This document shows positions 50,747 to 60,140 of a stretch of DNA of 64,000 nt, in pieces; positions within the stretch are counted from its first letter, which is position 1, and each line of letters opens with the position of its first letter. Made by a program: the position numbers and the translations under genes. The notes beneath the pieces were generated by a model. It worked only from the letters and a program-made list of their open reading frames with translations, ran no database searches and was not told the DNA's origin. Origin of the DNA: Shewanella denitrificans OS217 (GTDB taxonomy: Bacteria > Pseudomonadota > Gammaproteobacteria > Enterobacterales > Shewanellaceae); assembly GCF_000013765.1 (NCBI RefSeq), contig NC_007954.1, forward strand, positions 3,162,001 to 3,226,000, in the 5' to 3' direction.

Positions 50747-51784
50747 TTAAAAATTAGCTTGTTTATTTGAGCTCTTAGACATGGCATCTTCACGAGTAAT
50801 AAGACCACGATTCACTAACACTTGCAGGCTCTGCTCCAAGGTTTGCATCCCGTGAGACATACCCGTTTGAATCGCTGAGTACATTTGTGCCACTTTATCT
50901 TCACGAATGAGGTTACGAATAGCCGGGGTGCCCATCATGATTTCATGGGCGGCAACCCGGCCGCCGCCAATTTTCTTGATCAAGGTCTGCGAGATAACCG
51001 CCTGTAAGGATTCTGACAACATGGTGCGCACCATGTCTTTTTCACCCGCGGGGAATACGTCGACCACACGGTCAATGGTCTTGGCAGCTGACGTAGTATG
51101 CAAGGTGCCAAACACTAAATGACCAGTTTCCGCCGCCGTCATGGCAAGGCGTATGGTCTCAAGATCTCGCATTTCACCCACGAGAATAACATCAGGATCT
51201 TCACGCAGCGCCGAACGTAACGCCGCATTAAAGCTGTGGGTGTGTTTATGCACTTCACGCTGGTTAATCAAACATTGCTTGTTTTGATGCACAAATTCTA
51301 TGGGGTCTTCGATGGTTAAGATGTGATCGTGACGATTTTCATTCACATAATCCACCATGGCTGCCAAGGTGGTTGATTTACCCGAGCCAGTGGGCCCAGT
51401 CACCAACACCAGCCCCCTTGGGAAGCTTGCGATTTTCTTAAAAATTTCAGGAGCACCTAACTGCTCAAGGGATAAAATATCACTGGGGATCGTACGAAAT
51501 ACTGCGCCCGCGCCACGAGACTGATTAAAGGCATTAACACGAAAGCGAGCTAAATTAGGCACTTCGAAGGAAAAATCGATTTCTAGGTGCTCTTCATAGT
51601 CTTTGCGTTGTTTATCATTCATTATATCGTACACTAGGCTGTGAACGCCTTGATGATCCAGCGCCGGCAGATTTATTTTTCTGACTTCGCCATCGACTCG
51701 GATCATAGGCGATACACCTGCTGATAAGTGAAGATCTGATGCCTTATGTTTTACGCTAAAGGCTAATAATTCAGTAATTTCCAT
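50747..51784 (-). CDS. pilT: Type IV pilus retraction ATPase PilT
   Basis: This 345-residue protein starts at ATG 51784 (MEITELLAFSVKHKASDLHL), matching the known PilT N-terminus; the longer frame adds a foreign hydrophobic stretch. Walker A is LVTGPTGSGKSTTLAAMVDY, the Asp box ILTIEDPIEFVHQNKQC, and AIRNLIREDKVAQM is the conserved C-terminal motif. It retracts type IV pili for twitching and DNA uptake. It starts about 34 bases from the divergent yggS start, so the promoters must overlap the genes. Confidence 0.97.
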   Translation of the reverse strand: MEITELLAFSVKHKASDLHLSAGVSPMIRVDGEVRKINLPALDHQGVHSLVYDIMNDKQRKDYEEHLEIDFSFEVPNLARFRVNAFNQSRGAGAVFRTIPSDILSLEQLGAPEIFKKIASFPRGLVLVTGPTGSGKSTTLAAMVDYVNENRHDHILTIEDPIEFVHQNKQCLINQREVHKHTHSFNAALRSALREDPDVILVGEMRDLETIRLAMTAAETGHLVFGTLHTTSAAKTIDRVVDVFPAGEKDMVRTMLSESLQAVISQTLIKKIGGGRVAAHEIMMGTPAIRNLIREDKVAQMYSAIQTGMSHGMQTLEQSLQVLVNRGLITREDAMSKSSNKQANF

Positions 51785-51818
51785 CGTGATAGACATCCAT
51801 TCAAGCAATATTAAATAT

Positions 51819-52526
51819 ATGACAACAATAGCAGACAGACTCAAGCTCGCCCAGTGCAGAATCGCTCAAGCTGAACAAGAACATCACCGTCCAGCCCAAA
51901 GTGTCAACCTCCTCGCCGTGAGTAAAACCAAGCCCCTGAGTGATATTATCCAAGCCTACCAAGCGGGACAACGCCGTTTTGGGGAAAATTATGTTCAAGA
52001 AGGCCAGCAGAAAATCATCGATTTGGCTCAAGATTATCCCGATATCGAGTGGCACTTTATTGGCCCGCTGCAATCAAACAAGACCCGCATCATTGCCGAA
52101 CACTTCCATTGGTTGCACACCCTTGGCCGTGAAAAAATAGCTCAACGTCTTCATCAGCAGCGCCCGCAAGATAAACCGCCATTAAACGTATGCATACAAG
52201 TGAACATCAGTGGCGAAGACAGTAAGGCAGGCGTCACCCTTGCCGAAGTCCCAGCCCTTGCCAACATCATCCATTCACTGCCTAAGCTCAAGCTTAGAGG
52301 GATAATGGCCATTCCCAGTCAACAGGCTAATTTTGACAATGCCGGGCAAGCCCAAGCTCAGCTTTCAAAGGAATTTAGCCAACTTAAGGCATGTTTTGAT
52401 ACACTTAAGCAAACTTACCCTCAGCTAGATACGCTTTCTATGGGCATGAGTGACGATCTTAGCCTTGCCATCGCCCACGGCTCAACCTTAGTGAGAATAG
52501 GTAGCGCCATTTTCGGAGCGCGCTAG
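51819..52526 (+). CDS. yggS: YggS, PLP homeostasis protein
   Basis: This 235-residue protein starts at ATG 51819 (MTTIADRLKLAQCRIAQAEQ). It has LLAVSKTKPLSDIIQAYQAG with the PLP lysine, FGENYVQEGQQKI, WHFIGPLQSNKTRII, NISGEDSKAGV and LSMGMSDDLSLAIAHGSTLV. The protein is a PLP carrier without known catalysis. It heads the yggS-proC-yggT-rdgB-hemW series found across gammaproteobacteria. Confidence 0.95.
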   Translation: MTTIADRLKLAQCRIAQAEQEHHRPAQSVNLLAVSKTKPLSDIIQAYQAGQRRFGENYVQEGQQKIIDLAQDYPDIEWHFIGPLQSNKTRIIAEHFHWLHTLGREKIAQRLHQQRPQDKPPLNVCIQVNISGEDSKAGVTLAEVPALANIIHSLPKLKLRGIMAIPSQQANFDNAGQAQAQLSKEFSQLKACFDTLKQTYPQLDTLSMGMSDDLSLAIAHGSTLVRIGSAIFGAR

Positions 52527-52653
52527 TTTTGGTATGCACTCGCTTTGATGCGCTCTGATTTAAGTGTGCGCGAGTTTTACATTTTTGATACCAAGGGCTT
52601 TTTATCTCAGCTGATTTAACAGCATAGCCTTTTAACCCATTGGGAACATAAGC

Positions 52654-53472
52654 ATGACACAAGCAAAAATCTGTTTTATCGGCGCTGGCAACATGACACG
52701 CAGCATAGTCAGCGGCCTAGTGACACACGGTTACCCTGCAGACTTGATCTACGCCACCAATCCAAGCCAAGGCAAGCTTGATGCCATGGTGGCTGACTTC
52801 AATATCCAAGTCTCCAACGACAATTTAGCCACGGCTAAAGAGTGCGATGTCATAGTGTTAGGCGTTAAACCGCAACTTATGCAGCAAGTGTGTGAGGCGC
52901 TGCAACTGCTAGATTTATCTGATAAGTTAGTCATCACTATCGCAGCAGGCATCACGGCTAATCGCTATGATGACTATTTTAAGCAACAGGTCCCTTTGAT
53001 CCGCTGCATGCCAAATACCCCGACCCAAATCGGTCACGGCATGACAGGACTGTTCGCCGTTGAAGGTATTAATCAGCAACAAAAAAAATTGGCCGAAACC
53101 TTGATGCTAACTGGCGGCAAAGTCATGTGGGTAGATAAGGAAGCCGAACTTAATTTGGTGATAGCCCTCGCGGGTAGCTCGCCAGCGTACTTTTTCCTAT
53201 TCGTAGAATCCATGATTGAAGCCGGTGTAGCCTTAGGCATGGATGAAACAAAATCACGATTATTGGCCGAACAAGCCGCCCTTGGCGCGGCGCAGATGAT
53301 AGTTAACAATCAAGACTTAAGCCCAGCTGCGCTTAGAACCAATGTCACCTCAAAGGGCGGCACCACGGCCGAAGCATTAGCCACCTTTGAGCGCGGTGAT
53401 ATTCGCGGTTTGGTCAAACAAGCCATGGTGAATTGCATCAATAGAGCCGATGAAATGGCCAAAACATTTTAA
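52654..53472 (+). CDS. proC: Pyrroline-5-carboxylate reductase
   Basis: This 272-residue protein has the NADPH-binding KICFIGAGNMTRSIVSGLVT, RCMPNTPTQIGHGMTGLFA, ALAGSSPAYFFLFVESMIEA and LRTNVTSKGGTTAEALATFE. It catalyses the last step of proline synthesis. Length is typical. It follows yggS by 127 bases. Confidence 0.97.
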   Translation: MTQAKICFIGAGNMTRSIVSGLVTHGYPADLIYATNPSQGKLDAMVADFNIQVSNDNLATAKECDVIVLGVKPQLMQQVCEALQLLDLSDKLVITIAAGITANRYDDYFKQQVPLIRCMPNTPTQIGHGMTGLFAVEGINQQQKKLAETLMLTGGKVMWVDKEAELNLVIALAGSSPAYFFLFVESMIEAGVALGMDETKSRLLAEQAALGAAQMIVNNQDLSPAALRTNVTSKGGTTAEALATFERGDIRGLVKQAMVNCINRADEMAKTF

Positions 53473-53646
53473 GTCACCGCTATATGTTTGCCCCTAGAGA
53501 TAAAATATCATTTATCTGCAGGGGCGAACCGTGCACAATCAGTTTAGATGTTTAATTGCTTACGCCCAACGTAAAGCAACTAACGTTTCACCACTGGATC
53601 AGCATCAACTAAAGCTGCAATAATTAAAGCGACAATAACAAGGCAC

Positions 53647-54201
53647 ATGAACATGAATGCAATGAGTTTTTTAATCACAACAGTCTTCGATCTCTATTTA
53701 ATGGTTGTTATTTTGCGTTTTTGGCTGCAATGGGCAAAAGCCGACTTTTACAATCCATTTAGCCAATTTATCGTTAAGGCCACCCACCCGGTATTAGCGC
53801 CGATGCGCAGAATACTGCCTTCAGTGGGTAGCATAGACACAGCTTCTATCGTGTTAGCGCTGCTCGTTGTACTGGTGAAAATGTTAGTGCTTACTCTGCT
53901 TGCAGGCGCTGCTATCGATATTCTGACCTTACTGCTGTTTTCACTTATCTCAGTAGTGAAAGAAGCCGGAGTACTGCTATTTTGGCTTATCCTTATTCGC
54001 GCCTTATTAAGCTGGTTTAACCAAGGTCATAACCCTATTGTGATGATGATGACCCAATTAACTGAACCGGTTCTCGCCCCAGTAAGACGTATCATCCCGC
54101 CTATGGGTGGGTTAGATTTATCTGTGATGTTTGTCATCATAGGGCTTAATTTTTTAAATATGCTCTTGTCCCAGTACGTGCCATTCTGGGCGGTGATTTA
54201 A
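53647..54201 (+). CDS. yggT: YggT family membrane protein
   Basis: This 184-residue protein has four to five hydrophobic helices arranged as two repeats, each ending in a similar motif: ATHPVLAPMRRILPSVGSID and LTEPVLAPVRRIIPPMGGLD. This internal duplication is the YggT hallmark. It is an integral inner-membrane protein of unsettled function. The YggU (DUF167) gene that follows yggT in E. coli is not found here. Confidence 0.93.
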   Translation: MNMNAMSFLITTVFDLYLMVVILRFWLQWAKADFYNPFSQFIVKATHPVLAPMRRILPSVGSIDTASIVLALLVVLVKMLVLTLLAGAAIDILTLLLFSLISVVKEAGVLLFWLILIRALLSWFNQGHNPIVMMMTQLTEPVLAPVRRIIPPMGGLDLSVMFVIIGLNFLNMLLSQYVPFWAVI

Positions 54202-54247
54202 CTTGATTGGTTTAGGCGCTTCAATTGAGCGACCAAAGGATAACGCT

Positions 54248-54382
54248 ATGGAGCAAAAGCAATTCTGGTTAACTCTGGATAACTTTTGCGCTCAAAATAC
54301 CACCTTAGCCTATACTCAATTTATGATAAGCACTCTCCCAAGTTTCAGGACAGAGGCACAACGAGGACACAAGACATGGTAA
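54248..54382 (+). CDS. Possible 44-residue small protein
   Basis: An ATG at 54248 has AAGGA 8 bases upstream. The frame encodes 44 residues beginning MEQKQFWLTLDNFC and ends 7 bases inside the start of the DUF4426 gene. It sits where yggU would be but bears no resemblance to it. The good ribosome site and the coupled overlap support translation; the composition does not decide. Confidence 0.3.
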   Translation: MEQKQFWLTLDNFCAQNTTLAYTQFMISTLPSFRTEAQRGHKTW

Positions 54383-54825
54383 ACCACTTATCAAAATCAA
54401 TTGCACTGATGTTAGTGCTGATTGGTATCAGTTTTTCAGGCTTAGCCAATGCCGAACAAAAACAGAAAGTCGGCAATTATGATATTCACTATATGGCGCT
54501 TAGCAGTACCTTTATTACCCCCGCAATAGCGAAAACTTACGGCATAGAGCGCAGTCGTTACACAGGTTTAGTTAATATTACTGTGCTCGATGCTAGCCAA
54601 GAGCATATGCCAGCCGTTGCGGTGGAAATTTCTGGCCTTGCCAATAACTTGTTAGATGCAAGAATTGAGCTTGAATTTAAAGAAATACGAGAAGGTGATT
54701 CGATATATTACATCGCTCAGGTGCCTTATCGTGACGATCAAGAAATCAATTTTGATATCTCAATCAAGTACAACTCTAAACTTAATACCTCAGTTAAATT
54801 CAAACAAAAATTCTATATCGACTAA
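54376..54825 (+). CDS. DUF4426 exported protein
   Basis: This 149-residue protein starts at ATG 54376, with GAGGA 9 bases upstream; a longer frame from 54286 has no site. It has a signal peptide (hydrophobic about 10-24, cut after ANA), then a single domain with KVGNYDIHYMALSSTFITPA, IARTYGIERSRY-like wording and a beta-rich end (INFDISIKYNSKL). DUF4426 has no known function and is usual in this neighbourhood in Shewanella and Vibrio. Confidence 0.85.
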   Translation: MVNHLSKSIALMLVLIGISFSGLANAEQKQKVGNYDIHYMALSSTFITPAIAKTYGIERSRYTGLVNITVLDASQEHMPAVAVEISGLANNLLDARIELEFKEIREGDSIYYIAQVPYRDDQEINFDISIKYNSKLNTSVKFKQKFYID

Positions 54826-54856
54826 TAGACTCCTTTAACTGATACACAGACGAGAT

Positions 54857-54888
54857 AAACACCTTGCTTATGGCAGGGTGTTTTTATT
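54857..54888 (+). terminator. Terminator after the DUF4426 gene
   Basis: AACACCTTGC and GCAGGGTGTT pair over 10 positions with one T-G pair (54858-54883), followed by TTTTTATTTC. It ends the yggS-side transcript before rdgB. Confidence 0.85.
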
Positions 54889-55004
54889 TCAAGGTACATC
54901 ACTCTCATAAACCACCGCCAACCCGCGGGGATTGCCTTGTTGATGGCCGCAGGGTTAGGTATCATGACGCCCTATTCTCCAGTTAGATATTCAGCAGGTT
55001 ATTC

Positions 55005-55607
55005 ATGCAACAAATCGTGCTCGCCAGCGGCAACAAAGGCAAACTCAAAGAATTTGAACAGATGTTTGCGCCATTTAGCATCAAGGTATTGCCACAGAGC
55101 CAGTTCAATGTCACCGAAGTGGCTGAAACTGGGACCACTTTTGTTGAGAATGCCATTATTAAGGCCCGCCATGCCGCAAAAGTGACTGGCATGCCAGCCA
55201 TCAGTGATGACTCTGGCTTGGAGGTCGATGCATTAAATGGCGCACCTGGCATATACTCAGCCCGTTATGCTGCCCCTAATGCCAACGAGAAGAATAACTA
55301 CCTTAAGTTGTTAACTGCCCTTGAAGGGGAAGCGAATCGCAGCGCTCGCTTTCAATGCGTTTTGGTTTATATGCGCCACTGTGATGATCCTAGCCCTGTT
55401 ATCTGCCAAGCTTCATGGGAAGGCAAGATAGCACTGCAGCCTCAAGGTGAAAACGGTCACGGGTACGATCCTATTTTTATTCCAGAACTTGAAGAGTGCA
55501 CCGCCTCAGAGCTCAGCGACAGCCAAAAGAATAGCGTTAGCCACAGAGGCAAAGCCCTTAAGTTGCTGCTTAGCGCATTAACCGCCCACGGCATTATTAC
55601 AGGATAA
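55005..55607 (+). CDS. rdgB: XTP/dITP pyrophosphatase RdgB
   Basis: This 200-residue protein has QQIVLASGNKGKLKEFEQMF, GTTFVENAIIKARHAAKVTG, PAISDDSGLEVDALNGAPGI, GHGYDPIFIPE and NSVSHRGKALKLL, all signature stretches. It removes non-canonical purine nucleotides such as dITP and XTP. It is followed 9 bases later by hemW. Confidence 0.96.
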   Translation: MQQIVLASGNKGKLKEFEQMFAPFSIKVLPQSQFNVTEVAETGTTFVENAIIKARHAAKVTGMPAISDDSGLEVDALNGAPGIYSARYAAPNANEKNNYLKLLTALEGEANRSARFQCVLVYMRHCDDPSPVICQASWEGKIALQPQGENGHGYDPIFIPELEECTASELSDSQKNSVSHRGKALKLLLSALTAHGIITG

Positions 55608-55616
55608 CCCCATACC

Positions 55617-56819
55617 ATGTTGCAGTTGCCGCCATTAAGCCTCTATATCCATATTCCTTGGTGCGTTCAAAAGTGCCCTTATTGTGATTTTAATTCCCAC
55701 GGTCAGCATGGGGAATTACCGCAACAAGCTTATGTGGATGCCCTATTGGCCGACCTAGCTCAAGACATGGATTATGTTCAAGGCAGGCAATTGCACACCA
55801 TTTTTATCGGTGGCGGCACCCCCTCTTTGTTCGACGCTAAGCAAATTGAGCGACTGCTCCTTGGCGTCCAAGCGCTTATCCCTTTTGAACGAGATATAGA
55901 AATCACCATGGAAGCCAACCCTGGCACCCTAGAACATGATGATTTTAGCGCCTACAGGGCAGCAGGGGTGACTCGACTCTCTATCGGGGTGCAGAGCTTT
56001 GCCAAAGATAAGCTAAATTTACTTGGGCGAATTCACGACCAAAATGAAGCCGTGGTTGCGGCGCAAAAAGCCAAGGAGGCCGATTACTTAAGTTTTAATC
56101 TCGATTTGATGCACGGCTTACCTAACCAAAGCTTTAGTGAAGCCATGCATGATATCGATACCGCCGTCTCTCTGGCGCCGCCGCATTTGTCTTGGTATCA
56201 GCTCACCATAGAGCCCAATACTTTATTCCACTCTAAACCGCCGCAATTGCCAGATGATGAAGACTTATGGCAGATTTATCAGCAAGGTCAGCAAAAGCTA
56301 GCCGCCTTAGGTTATGAGCAATATGAGATATCAGCCTATGCTAAGCCTGGCTTTCAATGCCGACATAATCTTAACTACTGGCAGTTTGGCGATTATTTAG
56401 GCATAGGCTGCGGCGCACACGGTAAGATAACCTTAATGGATGAGACCAGCGTTATCCGCACCGTTAAGATAAAACACCCTAAGGGTTACCTTGCTAGCGC
56501 TGAAACCGCGCTTTCTGCGAATAAATCACATGAAGCTAGTCCGTCAACGGCTAATAAGGCTAATCACTTCGCCGCATCAGTGACGCCAATCTTAAGCGAA
56601 GACATGGGACTGGAATACTTGATGAACCGCTTAAGGCTAATGACGCCCATCCCTAAGACTGAATTTGAGCAGCGCACCGGCCAAGCCCATAGCAGTCTTG
56701 ATATTGGCATGGCGAAAGCAGAGTCTCGCGGGCTAATCACTCAGGATGAGACTCACTGGCAGCTGACCAGTAAAGGCCATATGTTTGTTAACGATATTTT
56801 GTCCCAATTTCTTGATTAG
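55617..56819 (+). CDS. hemW: HemW, radical SAM haem chaperone
   Basis: This 400-residue protein has the radical-SAM cluster motif in PWCVQKCPYCDFNSHGQHG (CxxxCxxC), TIFIGGGTPSLF, MEANPGTLEHDDF and FGDYLGIGCGAHGKI. It resembles coproporphyrinogen III oxidases but, as in HemW, has the extra cysteine in the third CxxC. It binds haem and inserts it into target proteins. A low-similarity insert lies around residues 300-325. Confidence 0.95.
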   Translation: MLQLPPLSLYIHIPWCVQKCPYCDFNSHGQHGELPQQAYVDALLADLAQDMDYVQGRQLHTIFIGGGTPSLFDAKQIERLLLGVQALIPFERDIEITMEANPGTLEHDDFSAYRAAGVTRLSIGVQSFAKDKLNLLGRIHDQNEAVVAAQKAKEADYLSFNLDLMHGLPNQSFSEAMHDIDTAVSLAPPHLSWYQLTIEPNTLFHSKPPQLPDDEDLWQIYQQGQQKLAALGYEQYEISAYAKPGFQCRHNLNYWQFGDYLGIGCGAHGKITLMDETSVIRTVKIKHPKGYLASAETALSANKSHEASPSTANKANHFAASVTPILSEDMGLEYLMNRLRLMTPIPKTEFEQRTGQAHSSLDIGMAKAESRGLITQDETHWQLTSKGHMFVNDILSQFLD

Positions 56820-56886
56820 CCGTTTGTTGATTAATTTGGTGATGCTGTAACCTTGGGCCATCTTTTCGATAAAATGATCCAAGCCA

Positions 56887-58185
56887 TTAATGAGGCGAGC
56901 TGAGCAAATGGTTTGGGATAACGAAGCTGAAGGTACTGCCTTTAGCTAACTCACTCTGAATAGAAAGCTCGCTGTGGTGGTGGCTCAAGGCATGTTTAAC
57001 TATCGCGAGCCCCAAGCCACTGCCACCGGTTTTACTGGAACGAGCATTATCGACCCGATAAAAACGCTCAGTTAAGCGGCTAATGTGCTGCGGTGCTATG
57101 CCAAAACCTGTGTCTGTGACACTAAATAGTCCACCTGTGGCCACTCTGCGCCAACTGACAGTGATTTTCCCGCCTGGGGGTGTGTATCGAATAGCATTAG
57201 ATATCAAATTGATGCAAGCACTTCTAAGTTGCAATTCATCCCCATGGCTATTGAGCCCCTTGTCCCAACTAAAGTCCACTTGGTAATTATTTAAAGCGAG
57301 CGCCTTGGCTTCTTCTTTTAACTGTTGCATCAACTTATCCATATCCACTCGACTTGATAAGTTTATGTCGCTGGCATCCTCGATGCGGGATAAGGCTAAT
57401 AATTGCTCCACCATGCTCTGCATGCGCTCGGTTTGCTGTTGCATGAGTTTTAGGGGTTTGGCTTTAGGGGAGTTTTCCTCTTCCATGCCTTGCATGATCT
57501 CAAGATACCCCTGAAGCACGGTAAGTGGTGTTTTAAGCTCATGGGATACGTTAGCGACAAATTCTTTGCGCATGCCTTCAAGCTGATGAATACGGGTGAT
57601 ATCCCGGGCAATAAGCAAGAGCTGCCGGTCACCGTAAGCCATGATACGAATTTCCAATAAGCGCGCATCAGACACGGGTGATGCTAAGGCTAGCGGCTGC
57701 TGGAAAGCGCCACTTTTGAGATAAGCAGAAAAATCAGGATGACGGATGAGGTTGTCGATGCGTTGGCCATTGTCTTGGGGCCAGACAAACCCTAAAATTA
57801 ATTGGGCAAGCTTGTTACACCAGAGAATATTATGTTCAGAATCAAGTACGACTGCGGCATCGGGTAAGGCTTCCGCGCCTTGTCTAAAACGGCCAAGTAA
57901 GCTTGCCAACTGGCCGACTCTGCGTCGATTCTTGCCTTGCAGGCGGTAAATACCGTTAAAAATCCCTTCCCAACTACCACGGCCTTGGGGCGGTGTTAGG
58001 CGCTTGTCTTTCCAGAGCCAAAAATTAAGTCGGCTAATCTGCCTATAATGCCAGCCTAATAAAGCGATGACACCCAGCAGTAACATCAAGTTCAGCTCAC
58101 CGAACATTAATCCCACAAAGGTAAGAAACAACAGAATAGCCGCTAACTTTATCCCTAAGCGTAACCCTGAGTATGCATCAAACAT
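56887..58185 (-). CDS. phoR: Phosphate-regulon sensor kinase PhoR
   Basis: This 432-residue protein has two N-terminal hydrophobic helices (about 12-45), a PAS domain (about 95-200 with VVLDSEHNILWCNKLAQLIL), the phosphoacceptor His in KEFVANVSHELKTPLTVLQG, and an HATPase domain with INLISNAIRYTPPGGKITV, DTGFGIAPQHISRL and SGLGLAIVKHALS. It controls PhoB in response to phosphate through PstSCAB and PhoU, which are not in this window. Confidence 0.96.
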   Translation of the reverse strand: MFDAYSGLRLGIKLAAILLFLTFVGLMFGELNLMLLLGVIALLGWHYRQISRLNFWLWKDKRLTPPQGRGSWEGIFNGIYRLQGKNRRRVGQLASLLGRFRQGAEALPDAAVVLDSEHNILWCNKLAQLILGFVWPQDNGQRIDNLIRHPDFSAYLKSGAFQQPLALASPVSDARLLEIRIMAYGDRQLLLIARDITRIHQLEGMRKEFVANVSHELKTPLTVLQGYLEIMQGMEEENSPKAKPLKLMQQQTERMQSMVEQLLALSRIEDASDINLSSRVDMDKLMQQLKEEAKALALNNYQVDFSWDKGLNSHGDELQLRSACINLISNAIRYTPPGGKITVSWRRVATGGLFSVTDTGFGIAPQHISRLTERFYRVDNARSSKTGGSGLGLAIVKHALSHHHSELSIQSELAKGSTFSFVIPNHLLSSPH

Positions 58186-58310
58186 AATTAACCTAATAAA
58201 TGGTCGCTGAGTCCAGCAAACGAATAAAACGCTGCAATTGTAGCAGTTTTTACCCCCTTGTCAGCGGGTTACTCGTTAATCTCAGCGCAATGTTCCTGAA
58301 ATACTCTTAA

Positions 58311-59000
58311 CTACATACGTGTCGAGAAACGGTAGCCCGCGCCTCGTACTGTCTGTATGAGTCTGTCATGGCCGGTATTCTCTACTGCTTTACGCAAACG
58401 TCTGATGTGCACATCTACCGTCCGGTCTTCCACATAGACATTGGTGCCCCAGACATTATCAAGCAACTGCTCACGACTATAGACTCGCTCTGGATGAGTC
58501 ATAAAGAAGTGCAGCAACCTAAACTCTGTCGGCCCCATATCGAGCACTGAATCACCCACGCAAACCCTGTGACTAACAGGATCTAATTGCAGGCCCTGAA
58601 CGTCGATAGTTTCCTCCAAACGTGTCGGCGCACTGCGGCGCAGCACCGCTTTTATCCGCGCCACCAGCTCCTTTGGCGAAAAAGGTTTGGTGATATAATC
58701 ATCGGCGCCTACTTCAAGCCCTTTGACTTTATCTTCTTCCTCACCGCGTGCGGTTAGCATTATGATGGGGATCTGACGGGTAAACTTATCTTGTTTTAAG
58801 CGTTTAGCCAATTGAATGCCACTGCCGCCTGGGAACATCCAATCTAACAGAATAAGATCCGGATAAGGTTCTTGCAGTAGCCCTATGGCCGAGTCAAAAT
58901 CCTCGGCAGCAACTGTAGTAAAACCGTGTTGTTCCATAACAAAAATAAGCATTTCACGAATCGCTGATTCGTCTTCTACTATTAAAATCCTAGCTGTCAT
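58311..59000 (-). CDS. phoB: Phosphate-regulon response regulator PhoB
   Basis: This 229-residue protein has a receiver domain (ILIVEDESAIREMLIFVMEQ, phospho-Asp in LILLDWMFPGGSGIQ, TARGEEEDKVKGLEVGADDY) and an OmpR-type winged helix (LLHFFMTHPERVYSREQLLD, VDVHIRRLRKAVE). It activates Pho-regulon promoters through 18-bp Pho boxes; one candidate lies just upstream of its own gene. It is 125 bases upstream of phoR. Confidence 0.97.
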   Translation of the reverse strand: MTARILIVEDESAIREMLIFVMEQHGFTTVAAEDFDSAIGLLQEPYPDLILLDWMFPGGSGIQLAKRLKQDKFTRQIPIIMLTARGEEEDKVKGLEVGADDYITKPFSPKELVARIKAVLRRSAPTRLEETIDVQGLQLDPVSHRVCVGDSVLDMGPTEFRLLHFFMTHPERVYSREQLLDNVWGTNVYVEDRTVDVHIRRLRKAVENTGHDRLIQTVRGAGYRFSTRM

Positions 59001-59049
59001 AATCGAGTTCTACTCTTGATTTGCCACTTGAACATTATTGGTCATTTCT

Positions 59050-59067
59050 ATTACAGATTTATGACTT
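59050..59067 (-). promoter_or_regulatory. Candidate Pho box upstream of phoB
   Basis: On the minus strand this reads AAGTCATAAATCTGTAAT, matching the Pho box consensus CTGTCATAAATCTGTCAT at 15 of 18 positions. It lies 50 bases before the phoB start, as expected for autoregulation. Confidence 0.7.
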
Positions 59068-59136
59068 TGACGAGTAATTAGTGATGATTTTGCCATCAAA
59101 ATCCCCCCTTGTCATAAATCTTCGAAAACCAATAAC

Positions 59137-59166
59137 AAAAAGGGGAGCCAAAGCCCCCCCCCTTAA
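59137..59166 (-). terminator. Terminator downstream of the porin gene
   Basis: On the minus strand a GC stem (GGGGGC paired with GCTCCCC, with one G-T pair) has a 4-base loop and is followed by TTTTTG. It lies 20-45 bases past the porin stop. Confidence 0.75.
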
Positions 59167-59186
59167 TCTTCCTACTTGTTCACAGC

Positions 59187-60140
59187 TTAGAACTTATGTT
59201 CAATGCCTATGCCGAAGTAGTTGTCATCGCTGGTTGCTTTTTCTAACGAACGATTGGAGTAGAACGCCAGTAACTTAGTTGGTTTAGCTAACTTGTAGTC
59301 GCCGCCCACAGACCAAGAATCGCCCATGTCTTCCATATCTTGGAACTGGGCTTTTAAGGTTACTGCTGATATTTCATAAGCGGCACTTAACAGGTAACCG
59401 TTTTTACTATCGCCACCATCAACTTTCTCTTCCTGCTGGAACATGCCACCAACAACGAGATCTGCTAATTTTGCTTGCACGGTTGCACGCAGAATATCAT
59501 AACCTTTAACTTCCGAATCATAGGCGAGCGCCGCGTAGAAGTTAGTGGTTTTCAGCTCATCATCACCGTACATGGCCGCTAAGCTGAAGCCGTCACGGGT
59601 TTGTTCTATTTTGTTTAGATCCAGATAGGCTTGGTCGCTGTCACCATCGGCAACATAAGTCACACCAAATTTGAAATCCCCCACTGAAGGGGTGTAATAG
59701 GTGGCCGTTTGTGCCATGCGATTTTCACCTTTAAACAGGTTTTTAGCATCGGCTTCTAAATCGTTGAACTGATCCACTTTGCCTTGAGACACTTTTAACA
59801 TAGTGTCATTACGACCCACAGAAACGGCACCGAAGTTGCCTTTTAAACCCACAAATTGGTTACGCGCCTTGAAGTTTTCTTTAACGTCATCACCAGTATC
59901 GACTTCATATTCGATGGTATAAAAAGCTTCTAGAGAATTATTTAACGCAAGATCACCCTTTACGCCAAATCGAGATGCATTGCTCTGGATAGTGGTTTTA
60001 GTGTCACCTTTTACATCATTTGATTGAGCTGTGACGTTTAACTTACCGTACACTTGAAGCGGTTCACCTGCGTGAGCAGTTGACAGGGTTGCAGTTGCAA
60101 TCGCAGCAGCGAGTAAAGATTTGCTAAAAACGTTCATCAT
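59187..60140 (-). CDS. Gram-negative porin, putatively phosphate-regulated
   Basis: This roughly 317-residue outer-membrane porin starts at ATG 60140 or 60137 with AAAGGATG upstream. It has a signal peptide (MNVFSKSLLAAAIATATLST, cut after AHA), the porin N-terminus PLQVYGKLNVTAQSNDVKGD, FVGLKGNFGAVSVGRNDT with the loop-3 residues, and a C-terminal aromatic end YFGIGIEHKF. It resembles Shewanella OmpC/porin proteins. It is next to phoBR and has a candidate Pho box upstream, which suggests phosphate-limited expression. Confidence 0.93.
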   Translation of the reverse strand: MMNVFSKSLLAAAIATATLSTAHAGEPLQVYGKLNVTAQSNDVKGDTKTTIQSNASRFGVKGDLALNNSLEAFYTIEYEVDTGDDVKENFKARNQFVGLKGNFGAVSVGRNDTMLKVSQGKVDQFNDLEADAKNLFKGENRMAQTATYYTPSVGDFKFGVTYVADGDSDQAYLDLNKIEQTRDGFSLAAMYGDDELKTTNFYAALAYDSEVKGYDILRATVQAKLADLVVGGMFQQEEKVDGGDSKNGYLLSAAYEISAVTLKAQFQDMEDMGDSWSVGGDYKLAKPTKLLAFYSNRSLEKATSDDNYFGIGIEHKF

